Source: JANRLF01 sp033762815 (lineage in GTDB: Bacteria > Bacteroidota > Bacteroidia > Chitinophagales > CAIOSU01). Taken from it: 64,000 nt of DNA. A program made the position numbers and the translations under genes. Positions 26,167 through 35,803 of this stretch are shown piece by piece (the stretch's first letter is position 1; each line of letters starts with the position of its first letter). Below the pieces are notes generated by a model, which saw only the letters and a list, made by a program, of their open reading frames with translations, was not told the origin of the DNA and did not search any database. The stretch is from assembly GCA_033762815.1 (NCBI GenBank), contig JANRLF010000012.1, positions 83,969 to 147,968 on the forward strand. Direction: 5' to 3'.

Positions 26167-27045
26167 ATGCGCATAGCCATTTATGGAAGGCTGCTGAAGC
26201 CTGAAGACATTCCCTACTTGCAGCAATTGTTCGATTTGCTGGCAAGCTATGAAATTGATGCGCTTGTCCATAAAAACTATTTCAACCAATTAAAGAGCAA
26301 AGTCACCTTTAAAAAGGATATTGATACCTTTAAAACCCACCAGGATATCCGCAAAGGGGTAGATTATATGCTCAGCCTTGGTGGTGATGGCACCTTGTTG
26401 GACACGCTCACACTGGTAAGAAACTCCAATATCCCTATTTTGGGCATCAATCTTGGTCGGTTGGGTTTTTTGGCCAGTACGGGTAAGGAAGATATCACCT
26501 CCGCCATAGAATCATTGTACTATAAAACCTATCAGGTAGATAAACGTACGCTTTTGCACTTGGACAGCAACAAACCCATTTTTGGAGGGGTAAACTATGC
26601 TTTGAATGAGTTTTCTATCCATAAGAAGGATACCTCTAGCATGATTACCATCCACACTTACATTAATGGCGAATTGCTGAACTCCTATTGGGCCGATGGA
26701 TTGATTATAGCGACTCCAACCGGTTCTACTGGCTACAACTTAAGTTGCGGTGGGCCCATTATTTTCCCTTCATCCGAGAATTTTGTGATAACGCCCGTAG
26801 CACCGCACAACCTGAATGTAAGGCCCATCATTGTTTCCAGTGAATCGGTACTGTCTTTCGAAGTGGAAGGTCGGAATGAAAGCTTCCTGTGTACCCTCGA
26901 TTCTAGATATGAGGCCATCGATTCATCTTACCAATTGGCCGTAAAAAAAGAAAACTTCACGGTAAGCCTTATCCGTATCAACGATATGAACTTTTTAAGC
27001 ACCATCCGCAATAAACTGATGTGGGGCGCCGACCAAAGAAATTAA
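26167..27045 (+). CDS. nadK: NAD kinase
   Basis: This 292-aa enzyme makes NADP from NAD and ATP (or polyphosphate). Diagnostic motifs are LSLGGDGTLLDTL (GGDGT, catalytic Asp), GINLGRLGFLAS, ALNEFSIHKKDTS (NE/D motif), GLIIATPTGSTGYNLSCGGP and VTPVAPHNLNVRPIIV. The length and motif order are normal for the family. It probably opens a short plus-strand pair with the saccharopine dehydrogenase-like gene 35 bp downstream, although that gene has its own -7 element. Confidence 0.95.
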   Translation: MRIAIYGRLLKPEDIPYLQQLFDLLASYEIDALVHKNYFNQLKSKVTFKKDIDTFKTHQDIRKGVDYMLSLGGDGTLLDTLTLVRNSNIPILGINLGRLGFLASTGKEDITSAIESLYYKTYQVDKRTLLHLDSNKPIFGGVNYALNEFSIHKKDTSSMITIHTYINGELLNSYWADGLIIATPTGSTGYNLSCGGPIIFPSSENFVITPVAPHNLNVRPIIVSSESVLSFEVEGRNESFLCTLDSRYEAIDSSYQLAVKKENFTVSLIRINDMNFLSTIRNKLMWGADQRN

Positions 27046-27068
27046 TTTTCCCAAACACACCGCTTTTC

Positions 27069-27076
27069 TATTTTTG
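27069..27076 (+). promoter_or_regulatory. -7 element for the saccharopine dehydrogenase-like gene
   Basis: TATTTTTG, then agct, then ATG at 27081: a 4-nt gap, again the leaderless spacing seen elsewhere in this window. Confidence 0.55.
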
Positions 27077-27080
27077 AGCT

Positions 27081-28211
27081 ATGAAAAAGATTACCGTATT
27101 AGGCGCAGGTATGGTGGGCAAGGCCATTGCCATTGACTTGGCCAAAATGTACCAAGTACGCTCGGCAGACATCAGCCAAGCAGCTTTGGACGAACTTTCG
27201 GCACAAGGCATCGAAGGCCGCCAAGCCGACTTGTCCAATACCGATGTTATAAAAGAAGTGGTGGCCGACGCCGATTTGGTGGTGGGTGCCGTGCCTGGCT
27301 TTATGGGCTTTCAGATGGCAAAAACCGTACTAGAGGCCGGCAAAAACTTAGTGGATATTTCTTTCTTCCCGGAAGACATTTTTTTGCTGGACAAGCTGGC
27401 CAAAGAAAAAAATGTGATTGCCATTTTCGATTGCGGTGTAGCCCCTGGCTTAAGCAACTTGGTGGTAGGTTATCACCATCAGTCGATGATTATCCAGAAT
27501 TTTGAATGTTATGTTGGCGGACTGCCGAAAACAAGGCAATGGCCCTACCAATATAAAGCCCCTTTCTCTCCCATTGATGTCATAGAAGAGTACACCCGCC
27601 CAGCCCGTATTATTGTAGGTGGCAAAGAAGTGGTAAAGGAAGCCCTTTCAGAATGCGAGCTGATGGACTTTGGCCCCGCTGGCATGTTGGAAGCGTTTAA
27701 TTCCGATGGTTTGCGCAGCTTGGTGAAGACGGTAGATATTCCCAATATGAAAGAAAAAACCTTGCGCTACCCAGGGCACGTAGAGTATATGCAGGTGCTA
27801 AGGGCCACGGGCTTTTTCGATAAAGAGCCAATAATGGTAAACGGCCAGATGGTGAGCCCCTTGGATATGACCACTAAGCTGCTCTTCCCAAAATGGAAGT
27901 TAGAGAAAGAAGAACAAGAGTTTACCGTGATGAAGATATTGGTAGAAGGCAAAGAAAATGGGCAACTGAAACGCTACACCTACGACTTGTACGACGAATA
28001 CGACCCTATAACCAAAACCAGCTCCATGGCGCGAACCACGGGCTATACCTGCACAGCGGCGGTTAGCCTGGTGCTGCAAGGCGAAATGGACCGCCCGGGG
28101 GTGTACCCGCCTGAATTTATCGGTGCCAGGCCTTCGTGTTTCAAGCTGATGCTGCAATACCTACAAGAAAGGGGGGTTGCTTTCAAGATTAAAGAAGAGA
28201 TTTTGGCTTAG
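27081..28211 (+). CDS. Saccharopine dehydrogenase family protein
   Basis: This 376-aa oxidoreductase has an N-terminal Rossmann fold (KKITVLGAGMVGKAIAIDLA), a GAVPGFMGFQMAKTVLEAG loop, FDCGVAPGLSN and a C-terminal catalytic domain (GLPKTRQWPYQYKAPFSPIDVIEEYTRPARI). It belongs to the Lys9/saccharopine reductase-like group that interconverts saccharopine, lysine or alpha-aminoadipate semialdehyde with NAD(P)H. No other lysine gene is nearby, so the exact substrate is uncertain. Codon use and context are normal. Confidence 0.88.
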   Translation: MKKITVLGAGMVGKAIAIDLAKMYQVRSADISQAALDELSAQGIEGRQADLSNTDVIKEVVADADLVVGAVPGFMGFQMAKTVLEAGKNLVDISFFPEDIFLLDKLAKEKNVIAIFDCGVAPGLSNLVVGYHHQSMIIQNFECYVGGLPKTRQWPYQYKAPFSPIDVIEEYTRPARIIVGGKEVVKEALSECELMDFGPAGMLEAFNSDGLRSLVKTVDIPNMKEKTLRYPGHVEYMQVLRATGFFDKEPIMVNGQMVSPLDMTTKLLFPKWKLEKEEQEFTVMKILVEGKENGQLKRYTYDLYDEYDPITKTSSMARTTGYTCTAAVSLVLQGEMDRPGVYPPEFIGARPSCFKLMLQYLQERGVAFKIKEEILA

Positions 28212-28274
28212 CCCGAAAGCCTACTTTTGTCGAAACTACTCGAAGGGGAAGCTTTTTTATCTTGCTACTCAATA

Positions 28275-29150
28275 CTAGCTACTCTGTACTATCCTAATCC
28301 AAGGGTATGGAGCGGGTTTCAACAGTGCCAGTTGCTGTACAAAGTTTCTTTTGCGGCGGGGATTGTACAATAGCTTATAAGAGAATTGCTTTAGGTCCTC
28401 GTAAGTATGGTGCTGGTAGTGGGTGGTGATTTCACTCAGACCCAAGCCCTTAAAATAGCTTTCCGTTTGCTTTTCGCGGTTGTTCAGGTTGGCTTTTCTA
28501 TAAAAAGGGCTATCCATAATATGTATTTCCCCTTTGGGTGCCAATAGTTTTAGCAAGTGGGGCATCAATACATGCAGTGGTGGCAAGAATTGGATGGACC
28601 CGTTCAGGACAATCAAATCAAAGTGCTTTTCGGGCAAAGGTGCCTGCATCACGTCACCCAGTACAAATTCTAGATTGGGCCTAGCAAAAACCTTTGCTGC
28701 CCTTTCCAGCAGCGATTGGTCAATATCCATCGCCGTCACTTTAGCGCCTGTTTCGTTTACGGCAATGGCCGAAGCCATGTAATAAGTAAACCACCCATTG
28801 CCACAGCCGACTTCCAAAACGGTCTTAAGCCGTGGATTGTCATGGATATATTTCAGGAAGCGTTTCAATGAACGGGTCCTATGCTTCCATTCCGACTGCT
28901 GTGGATGGTTCTTAGGAACGTAAGGCAGTTTTTTCAGCTCTGCATCGGAATAAGGTTGCCCCTCCTTGTCCCTCAACAGCTTGAAAAGTTGTGCTTGGTT
29001 GGCCAATGAACTCGGTTCCATCAAAAAATTGACGGGGGCAATTTTCCTTTCCTTTACACCTTCCATTTGCCTTGCAAGATACGGATTAATTAGCTGTTTC
29101 TTGATTCTGGGGGCTAAACCCCATGAAGCAACTAGTAAGGCATACAACAA
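28275..29150 (-). CDS. SAM-dependent methyltransferase
   Basis: This 291-aa class I methyltransferase has motif I TVLEVGCGNGWFTYYMA near residue 120, then VTAMDIDQSLLERA, FVLGDVMQAPLPEKHFDLIVLNGSIQF and GEIHIMDSPFY. The N-terminal 110 residues (NPYLARQMEGVKERKIAPV) look like an accessory substrate-recognition part. It is divergent from the TonB receptor gene with a 55-bp gap. The substrate is unknown. The domain layout resembles ubiquinone-type small-molecule methyltransferases, but nothing specific can be said. Confidence 0.85.
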   Translation of the reverse strand: MLYALLVASWGLAPRIKKQLINPYLARQMEGVKERKIAPVNFLMEPSSLANQAQLFKLLRDKEGQPYSDAELKKLPYVPKNHPQQSEWKHRTRSLKRFLKYIHDNPRLKTVLEVGCGNGWFTYYMASAIAVNETGAKVTAMDIDQSLLERAAKVFARPNLEFVLGDVMQAPLPEKHFDLIVLNGSIQFLPPLHVLMPHLLKLLAPKGEIHIMDSPFYRKANLNNREKQTESYFKGLGLSEITTHYQHHTYEDLKQFSYKLLYNPRRKRNFVQQLALLKPAPYPWIRIVQSS

Positions 29151-29205
29151 AATTTACCATTTCTTAAAGATTTGTTTATTTTCACTCCAATTCATCGTCC
29201 AGCTT

Positions 29206-31500
29206 ATGATATTTAGAGTGTTATGCATGCAGCTTTTGCTGTGCTGTGCCAGCTTATGCCTTGCGCAAGAAGCTACCATCAAGGGTAAGGTAATTGCCAG
29301 GGATTCGAAGGAATCCATCCCTTCCGCTACTATCATGGTAGAAGGCACTACTACTATGGTAGAAGCGGACTCTTTAGGCAATTTTGTGCTGAAAGTGCCT
29401 GCCGGTACGGTAAAGCTCAAGGCCAGCTTTATTGGCTATTACCCTACCAACAGAACCGTAAAGGTGGAAGATGGGGAAGTAAAGCGCATCACTATTGAAC
29501 TAGCGGAAGATTTAAAGGAGCTCAATTTGGTGGTGGTATCAGGTAGCCGCTATGAAAAGAAAATAGGCCAAGAAACCGTTTCCGTAGAGGTACTGAGCCA
29601 AAACCTCATTAAAAACACCAATGCGGTAGATGCATCTGACGTAGTAGCAAAAACACCTGGGGTAAATATAGTGGACGGACAGGCCTCCATTAGGGGCGGT
29701 ACTGGTTTCTCCTACGGCGTAGGCAGCCGGGTATTGCTTTTGGTGGATGACCAGCCATTGCTGGATGGTGCTTTGGGCGATGCCCGCTGGAAATTTATCC
29801 CTATAGAAAATGCGGAGCAGATAGAGGTCATAAAAGGTGCTTCCTCCGTATTGTATGGTTCATCGGCATTGAATGGCATTATCCATGTGCGTACGGGCTA
29901 TGCCAAGAAAGACCCCGAAACCAGCATCCAGTTATATACCTCCTTGGTGGACAACCCTGCCCGGAAAGAAACCAAGTGGTGGGATTTCTATTCCCAACCT
30001 TTCAGTACCGGTGGGTTCATTTCGCATAAGCAACGTTTTGGTCGGTTTGATCTAACGGCAGGCGCCAACTTCCACGGTGCCAAAAGCTATTTGGAGAAAG
30101 GAGATGAGTTTAGGATAAGGGGCAATTTCAAAACTCGGTACCGCCCAGTAAAATCAGAAGGGCTGTCATTTGGCATTAACGGAAACATTATGTTCGAGCG
30201 GAGCGGCCGTTTCTTTCTTTGGGTAGATGCCGATACGGGCATTTATCAAATTTCCCAAGGCTCAGGCGACAAGTACATTTTGATGAATCTGGATCCTTGG
30301 ATTACCTATTACGATAAAAAGGGAAACAAACAACGCCTGCTTACCCGCTACTACCGTACCTTCCGATTTGGCGATAAAGCCTCTGGGACGGAGCCGGCCA
30401 TCTCCAACCTGTTTTATGCCGACTACCAGTACCAGCGCAATATCAAAAAGACTTTCGTAATCACCACGGGCACCACGGGTTCCGTAGGGGTGAATACCAG
30501 CAATTTATTTCCTGGCAGAAGGGTGACCGCCTACGGAGCGGTGTTCGGGCAATTTGAATTCAAATACAACAAGTTGAGCCTATTGGCAGGACTACGTGAA
30601 GAGGTAAACAAAGTAGATACCTTGGTGGAATTATCGAATCCTGTTTTCCGTGCAGGCTTAAACTATCAAGCAGGAAAAACCACCTATATCAGGGCATCAT
30701 GGGGCCAAGGCTTCCGTTTCCCCACGGTGGGCGAACGCTTTTTGGATGATAACTTGGCGGGCCTGTTGCAAATATTGCCTAATCCTGACTTGAAACCCGA
30801 AAAAGGCTGGAGTGCGGAAATTGGCTTAAAGCAAGGCGTTAAAATCAGTCGCTGGTTGGGCTATCTCGACGTTTCTATTTTCTGGATGGAGTATAAAGAC
30901 CTGATAGAATATTACTTGGCTTTGCCTGATTCCGGCTTCTTTCTTGGCTTCAGGCCCGATAATGCCGATAGGGCACGCATAGCAGGCTATGAAGTATCAT
31001 TGGTGGGGCAAGGCGATTTGGGCCCTGTCACCTTCCGCAGTTTGATAGGATATACCTACAGCTATCCTGGCGATATTGTCAACGATTCGAGCCAAAGAAA
31101 TATAGGCACCTACCTTAAGAATTTTTTCCGGGGCATGGGTGGTATCCAGTACGATGACCCAGAAAGTCAAAGTGTGCTGCGCTATCGGAACATGAACCTG
31201 ATCAGGCTCGACGTAGAATTTCTCTACAAATGGGCGAGCATAGGCTATAGCCTCAATTATACCAGTTTTATGGCCAACTATGACGACAAGTTTAAACTGA
31301 TAGGCCTTACCGACTATATTGAAAAACGCCAAGGCAAGAGGGGCGATTTGGTGATGGACATACGGGCATCGGCCAAGCTAAGCGAACATGTCAAATTTGC
31401 CTTCTTAATTAAGAATTTGACCAACCTGGAGTATGCCAATCGACCAGGTATTATGAATTCGCCCCGAAACTATACGCTACAGTTTTCCTACAATTTCTAA
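29206..31500 (+). CDS. TonB-dependent outer-membrane receptor with carboxypeptidase-regulatory N-domain
   Basis: I place the start at 29206 (MIFRVLCMQLLLCCASLCLAQE), which gives a signal peptide and 764 aa. The longer open frame upstream would overlap the divergent methyltransferase. After the signal is a CarboxypepD_reg-like domain (ATIKGKVIARDSKESIPSAT, about residues 21-105), then the plug (VDASDVVAKTPGVNIVDGQASIRGG, IEVIKGASSVLYGSSALNGII) and a 22-strand type beta-barrel ending in NYTLQFSYNF with the terminal Phe recognised by the BAM machinery. It imports a substrate through the outer membrane with TonB energy. The substrate is not deducible, and there is no SusD partner. Confidence 0.93.
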   Translation: MIFRVLCMQLLLCCASLCLAQEATIKGKVIARDSKESIPSATIMVEGTTTMVEADSLGNFVLKVPAGTVKLKASFIGYYPTNRTVKVEDGEVKRITIELAEDLKELNLVVVSGSRYEKKIGQETVSVEVLSQNLIKNTNAVDASDVVAKTPGVNIVDGQASIRGGTGFSYGVGSRVLLLVDDQPLLDGALGDARWKFIPIENAEQIEVIKGASSVLYGSSALNGIIHVRTGYAKKDPETSIQLYTSLVDNPARKETKWWDFYSQPFSTGGFISHKQRFGRFDLTAGANFHGAKSYLEKGDEFRIRGNFKTRYRPVKSEGLSFGINGNIMFERSGRFFLWVDADTGIYQISQGSGDKYILMNLDPWITYYDKKGNKQRLLTRYYRTFRFGDKASGTEPAISNLFYADYQYQRNIKKTFVITTGTTGSVGVNTSNLFPGRRVTAYGAVFGQFEFKYNKLSLLAGLREEVNKVDTLVELSNPVFRAGLNYQAGKTTYIRASWGQGFRFPTVGERFLDDNLAGLLQILPNPDLKPEKGWSAEIGLKQGVKISRWLGYLDVSIFWMEYKDLIEYYLALPDSGFFLGFRPDNADRARIAGYEVSLVGQGDLGPVTFRSLIGYTYSYPGDIVNDSSQRNIGTYLKNFFRGMGGIQYDDPESQSVLRYRNMNLIRLDVEFLYKWASIGYSLNYTSFMANYDDKFKLIGLTDYIEKRQGKRGDLVMDIRASAKLSEHVKFAFLIKNLTNLEYANRPGIMNSPRNYTLQFSYNF

Positions 31501-31569
31501 GCTGCTGGCTTTTAAGCGGCCTTTGATTTTTATTTAGGTCGTGCTAAAGGTTTTTAGTACGGTATTTGC

Positions 31570-31577
31570 TAACTTTG
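31570..31577 (+). promoter_or_regulatory. -7 element for aconitase
   Basis: TAACTTTG followed by a 35-nt leader to the ATG at 31613. A TTTTT-rich stretch lies about 19 nt upstream, but no clean -33 TTTG is seen. Confidence 0.5.
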
Positions 31578-31612
31578 CGTCACAATTTAATGACAATAAA
31601 ATTTCCGTTCTT

Positions 31613-33886
31613 ATGGCATTTGATATTGAAATGATCAGGACTGTGTACCAAAATTTTCCAGTCCGTGTGGAAGCCGCCCGTAAAGTAATTGGTGGGCCGC
31701 TTACCTTAACTGAGAAAATCCTGTACGCCCACTTATTCGACCAAGATCATTTGCAAAAATTCGAGCGCGGAAAGAGTTATGTCGATTTCGCTCCTGACAG
31801 GGTAGCCATGCAGGATGCTACAGCCCAAATGGCACTGTTGCAATTCATGCAAGCAGGAAAAGCCAAAGTGGCCGTGCCTTCCACGGTACACTGCGACCAC
31901 CTGATACAGGCTAAAAATGGTGCCGAGCAAGATTTGGCCCATGCCAAGGATGCCAACAAAGAAGTGTTTGACTTTCTATCTTCCGTTTCGAATAAATATG
32001 GTATCGGTTTTTGGAAACCAGGTGCGGGTATCATCCACCAAGTAGTATTGGAAAATTATGCTTTCCCAGGTGGTATGATGATAGGTACCGATTCGCATAC
32101 GGTGAATGCCGGCGGATTGGGCATGGTAGCCATTGGCGTAGGCGGTGCTGATGCAGTGGACGTAATGGCGGGCATGGCATGGGAACTGAAAATGCCTAAA
32201 CTCATCGGTGTAAAGCTGACCGGCAAATTGAATGGCTGGACTTCTGCCAAAGACGTTATCTTGAAAGTTGCTGGTATCCTTACCGTAAAAGGCGGTACAG
32301 GTGCCATATTGGAATATTTTGGCCCAGGTGCCGAAAGCCTTTCTTGTACTGGAAAGGGCACCATCTGTAACATGGGTGCTGAAATAGGAGCCACTACCTC
32401 TCTGTTCGGTTACGATGACTCCATGAAGCGTTACCTTCAATCAACCGACCGTGCTGACGTAGCCAGCATGGCCGATGCCATTGCGGAGCATCTGAAAGGG
32501 GACGCTGAAGTATATGAAAACCCAAGCCTGTATTTCGATCAAGTGATTGAAATCAACTTGGATGAGTTGGAGCCGCACATTAATGGCCCTTTCACCCCCG
32601 ACTTGGCTTGGCCTTTGTCAAAATTTGCGCAAGCGGTAAGGGAAAACAACTATCCCGCAAAACTGGAGGTAGGTTTGATTGGCTCTTGTACCAACTCTTC
32701 TTACGAAGATATTACCCGTTCAGCTTCTATTGCCCGTCAAGCAATCGACAAAAAGATAAAAGCCCGTGCGGAGTTTACCATCACCCCAGGCTCGGAGCAA
32801 GTACGATACACCATTGAGCGTGACGGCCTATTGGATATTTTTGACCAAATGGGCGGTGTAGTATTGGCCAATGCTTGCGGTCCTTGCATCGGCCAGTGGG
32901 CACGCCATACCGATGACCCCAATCGCAAAAATTCCATCATCACTTCCTTCAACCGTAACTTTGCCAAACGCAACGACGGCAACCCCAATACCCATGCTTT
33001 TGTGGCATCGCCCGAAATAGTGACGGCTTTTGCCATTGCGGGCGATTTGACCTTCAACCCCATCACCGATACCCTTACCAACGATGAAGGGGTACAAGTG
33101 AAGCTGGAAGAGCCTCGTGGAGAGGAACTGCCACAAAAAGGCTTTGCAGTGGAAGACCCAGGCTACCAAAAACCTGCTGAGGACGGCTCCAGCGTACAGG
33201 TAATTGTTGACCCAGCATCGGACAGGCTGCAATTGCTGGAAGGGTTCAAACCTTGGGAAGGTACTGACCTAAGTGGCTTGAAACTGTTGATTAAAGCCAA
33301 AGGCAAGTGTACTACCGACCATATTTCCATGGCAGGGCCTTGGTTGAAATACCGTGGCCATTTGGACAACATTGCCAACAACACCCTTACCGGTGCTATT
33401 AATGCCTTCAATGATAAGGCCAATGCGGTGAAAAACCAATTGACGGGTGAATATGTAGAAGTGCCTACTGCTGCCCGTGCTTATAAAGCTGCTGGCATTG
33501 GTTCCATTGTGGTGGGCGATGAAAACTATGGCGAGGGTTCTTCCCGCGAACATGCGGCCATGCAGCCTCGCCACTTGGGCGTAAGGGCTGTTTTGGTGCG
33601 CTCTTTCGCCAGGATTCATGAAACCAACCTGAAAAAGCAAGGAATGCTGGGCCTAACCTTTGCTGACCCAGCCGACTATGACAAAATCAGGGAAGACGAT
33701 AGCATCGATATTGTTGGCTTAACCAGCTTTACGCCAGGTGTACCTTTGACATTGGTATTGCACCACAGCGATGGCAGCACCGAAAGCATTAAGGCCAACC
33801 ATAGCTACAATGAGCAGCAAATTGCTTGGTTCAAAGCGGGCAGTGCCCTTAATAAAATTAAAGAACAGGAGCATCAACCCGCTTAA
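31613..33886 (+). CDS. acn: Aconitate hydratase (mitochondrial-type)
   Basis: This TCA-cycle enzyme (citrate to isocitrate) has 757 aa from MAFDIEMIRTVYQNFP. I chose the ATG at 31613 because a -7 element and leader precede it, and because the 24 extra upstream residues are not aconitase-like. The [4Fe-4S] ligands are visible in GLIGSCTNSSYED and NACGPCIGQW. Substrate motifs include GTDSHTVNAGGLG and GEGSSREHAAMQPRHLG in the C-terminal swivel domain. The length and sequence fit the mitochondrial-like aconitases common in Bacteroidota. Confidence 0.95.
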   Translation: MAFDIEMIRTVYQNFPVRVEAARKVIGGPLTLTEKILYAHLFDQDHLQKFERGKSYVDFAPDRVAMQDATAQMALLQFMQAGKAKVAVPSTVHCDHLIQAKNGAEQDLAHAKDANKEVFDFLSSVSNKYGIGFWKPGAGIIHQVVLENYAFPGGMMIGTDSHTVNAGGLGMVAIGVGGADAVDVMAGMAWELKMPKLIGVKLTGKLNGWTSAKDVILKVAGILTVKGGTGAILEYFGPGAESLSCTGKGTICNMGAEIGATTSLFGYDDSMKRYLQSTDRADVASMADAIAEHLKGDAEVYENPSLYFDQVIEINLDELEPHINGPFTPDLAWPLSKFAQAVRENNYPAKLEVGLIGSCTNSSYEDITRSASIARQAIDKKIKARAEFTITPGSEQVRYTIERDGLLDIFDQMGGVVLANACGPCIGQWARHTDDPNRKNSIITSFNRNFAKRNDGNPNTHAFVASPEIVTAFAIAGDLTFNPITDTLTNDEGVQVKLEEPRGEELPQKGFAVEDPGYQKPAEDGSSVQVIVDPASDRLQLLEGFKPWEGTDLSGLKLLIKAKGKCTTDHISMAGPWLKYRGHLDNIANNTLTGAINAFNDKANAVKNQLTGEYVEVPTAARAYKAAGIGSIVVGDENYGEGSSREHAAMQPRHLGVRAVLVRSFARIHETNLKKQGMLGLTFADPADYDKIREDDSIDIVGLTSFTPGVPLTLVLHHSDGSTESIKANHSYNEQQIAWFKAGSALNKIKEQEHQPA

Positions 33887-33889
33887 GGC

Positions 33890-34471
33890 TTATTTGTAAT
33901 CGAGGTAAGGCCTGAGCTTTTCCAACTTTTCCGGCTTCAATTGTTTCAGGGTGCGCAGGTCTTGCTCGTTTTTTATTTTGCCGCCTTTTTCCCGTTTTTT
34001 AAGGATGGCTTTTGCCAGGCCCTTACCAACGTAAGGATGCGCCCCCAATTGCTCCAGCGTCCAGCGGTTGATGGCGATTTTCTTGATGCTATCGGTATCC
34101 ACGGTAATGAAAGGGGCAATGTCCTCGTATTTGCTATCGCCTATGCCTTTGGCCTCGTTTAGCTGTTCCTTTGCTATAAAGCCCCCCAAGGCGGTGCGGT
34201 AAATGATGATATTTTCTGCCAACACGGGCCCAATGCCTTTTAACCTGGTTAGGCCATCTATGGTAGCCCCGTTGATTTCGATAATGGTATCGCTTTCAAA
34301 AGCTGCTATTTCCTGCTCGAATTGGCTGAAATCGGCCGCTAGCTGCGGCTTAATCCATTGCGGCAATAAGAATTTGGCACCTGTCAATAAGCCGATGAAC
34401 ACCAGTAGCACCATAATGCCCAATCGCTCAGCCCGCGAATAGCTGAACCAAGCTCTCCAAAATTCTTTCAT
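33890..34471 (-). CDS. Membrane-anchored helix-hairpin-helix (ComEA-like) protein
   Basis: This protein has one N-terminal TM helix (RLGIMVLLVFIGLLTGAKFL) followed by three ComEA-type HhH units: ATIDGLTRLKGIGPVLAENIIIYR, GFIAKEQLNEAKGIGDSKYEDI and WTLEQLGAHPYVGKGLAKAILKKR...LRTLKQLKPEKLEKLRPYL. HhH domains of this type bind double-stranded DNA; ComEA is the DNA receptor for natural transformation. A role in DNA uptake is possible but unproven. The start is taken at MKEFWRAWF (34471); an ATG at 34480 (MPSMKEF) is equally possible given the -7 element at 34497. It is convergent with acn, 3 bp apart. Confidence 0.85.
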   Translation of the reverse strand: MKEFWRAWFSYSRAERLGIMVLLVFIGLLTGAKFLLPQWIKPQLAADFSQFEQEIAAFESDTIIEINGATIDGLTRLKGIGPVLAENIIIYRTALGGFIAKEQLNEAKGIGDSKYEDIAPFITVDTDSIKKIAINRWTLEQLGAHPYVGKGLAKAILKKREKGGKIKNEQDLRTLKQLKPEKLEKLRPYLDYK

Positions 34472-34496
34472 GCTGGGCATTATCAAAATCGAGCCC

Positions 34497-34504
34497 CAAA
34501 AGTA
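34497..34504 (-). promoter_or_regulatory. -7 element for the HhH protein gene
   Basis: On the minus strand the site reads TACTTTTG, 16-25 nt before the candidate ATGs at 34480 and 34471. It rules out starts further upstream than 34497. Confidence 0.45.
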
Positions 34505-34526
34505 GCGACTTTCCTTACAAATATGA

Positions 34527-34534
34527 TATTTTTG
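34527..34534 (+). promoter_or_regulatory. -7 element for the small membrane protein gene
   Basis: TATTTTTG at 34527-34534, 20 nt before the ATG at 34555. It is divergent from the HhH gene promoter, 22 bp away. Confidence 0.5.
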
Positions 34535-34554
34535 TCAAAGGAAAACCAAACCTT

Positions 34555-34827
34555 ATGCCCCAGTCCATCGCTTTACTAGGTAAAATCTTTTCCATCTTCT
34601 TTTGGATATTGGTAGGCTGGTCGCTTTTTACAAGCATGCAGGCTTGGTATATCCCCTATATCCAAATCATTGGTGGCATCACCCTATTTGCCCATGTAGT
34701 AGAATGCGGCCTCTTTTTGACCCAAGCCCGTTTCCGCCATTATCCTAAAGCCCTCCATTTGCTGCAGATATTGTTGTTTGGGGTATTCCATTTGAAGCCT
34801 TTACAGGCATCCACTAAAGAACAGTAA
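34555..34827 (+). CDS. Small three-TM membrane protein, DUF1145-like
   Basis: This 90-aa protein has three hydrophobic segments: LLGKIFSIFFWILVGWSLF, YIPYIQIIGGITLFAHVVECGLFL and KALHLLQILLFGVFHL. The FWxxV...WxxxIxxxGxxxxxxHxxE pattern resembles the DUF1145 (YhhL-like) family, whose function is unknown. The His-x3-Glu in the second helix is the most conserved-looking element. A promoter element lies upstream and the gene is divergent from the HhH gene. The family call is moderate, but the gene itself looks real from promoter position and composition. Confidence 0.7.
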   Translation: MPQSIALLGKIFSIFFWILVGWSLFTSMQAWYIPYIQIIGGITLFAHVVECGLFLTQARFRHYPKALHLLQILLFGVFHLKPLQASTKEQ

Positions 34828-34855
34828 GGCAAATAGGGACAAAGCATACCCAACC

Positions 34856-35803
34856 CTACCTCAACGTAACGCCGTACTTGGCATTGAAATGTTCTCCAGG
34901 TTGAAGAACAATGAGGCCATCGCCATTGTTGAAGGCATCGGCGGAACAGGTCATGGGCTCAATGGCTATGGACTGCCTATCGGGAGGAATATATACTTGT
35001 AGGAAATTGTACTTTGAAGGACCCGTCTCTTGCCATAGGCTGATGGTCAAGTTTTGCTGGGGGTCATACAACTGCGTAGTGGCGATATCGTCCACTATCT
35101 TCAATGCAAAGCCCGTATCAAACTGATGGTCGCCAATCACAGTCAATTGGTTAAACTTGCTAAAGGGGCTTTTCTTACCACTAGGGTTCAGTCGCTCATC
35201 AACTTCTATCAAATCGCCGGGGGGTAGTAGCAAGTGCAGCTTATCTACAGAAGTGCCCGTTTTGAAATAAGGGTGCCACCCATCGCCTATGGGCATAGCT
35301 TCCTTGCCCGTGTTCAACACCGTGGTACTGCATTCCAAACCCTCTTCGGAAAGGATATAGGTAAGGCTGAGGCGGAAAGGAAAAGGATAACCTTCCACCT
35401 TTCCATTATAGTTGTATTCAAATTCTACGGAAGCTTCCGTGTGGCCCTCCACATGGCCTATCAGTTCAAAAGGCTTGTTGTACACAAAGCCATGTAGCGC
35501 ATTGTGCCTTGCCTCCTCATTGATGGGCAATTGGTACTCCTTCCCCTGAAAAGTGTATTTGCCGTCCCGTACCCTATTAGGGAAAGGCGACAGCTTCACG
35601 CCCTTGTACCAGCGTTGGCCCACCATTTCCTTTGAAAGGGCCGCCCCCCTCAACAATTGGTAATTACGCCCGTTGGACTGCAGGGTAAGGGCGTTGATGG
35701 CGGTACCAAAATCATGGATGATGGAAACCGATTCGCCTGTCAGCACATTCTTTAACTCCATTTGGGTAAAGCTGCCAAACGAATCTTCCTCTATAGTGAA
35801 CAT
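34856..35803 (-). CDS. galM: Aldose 1-epimerase (galactose mutarotase)
   Basis: From MFTIEEDSFGSF (ATG at 35803) there are 315 aa of the galactose mutarotase beta-sandwich. Motifs are SPFPNRVRDGKYTF (substrate-binding Asn-Arg), RHNALHGFVYN (catalytic His), GDGWHPYF (catalytic His with Pro), DTGFAL (sugar-binding Asp) and IEPMTCSADAFNNGDGLIVLQPGE (catalytic Glu region). The enzyme interconverts alpha and beta anomers of aldoses. The alternative start at 35839 adds a 12-residue non-homologous stretch. The gene is single and has no sugar operon around it. Confidence 0.92.
   Translation of the reverse strand: MFTIEEDSFGSFTQMELKNVLTGESVSIIHDFGTAINALTLQSNGRNYQLLRGAALSKEMVGQRWYKGVKLSPFPNRVRDGKYTFQGKEYQLPINEEARHNALHGFVYNKPFELIGHVEGHTEASVEFEYNYNGKVEGYPFPFRLSLTYILSEEGLECSTTVLNTGKEAMPIGDGWHPYFKTGTSVDKLHLLLPPGDLIEVDERLNPSGKKSPFSKFNQLTVIGDHQFDTGFALKIVDDIATTQLYDPQQNLTISLWQETGPSKYNFLQVYIPPDRQSIAIEPMTCSADAFNNGDGLIVLQPGEHFNAKYGVTLR

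Noticed and set aside
28966..29205. N-terminal extension of the TonB receptor (80 residues)
   Set aside because: It overlaps the divergent methyltransferase and lies before a clear signal peptide that starts at 29206.
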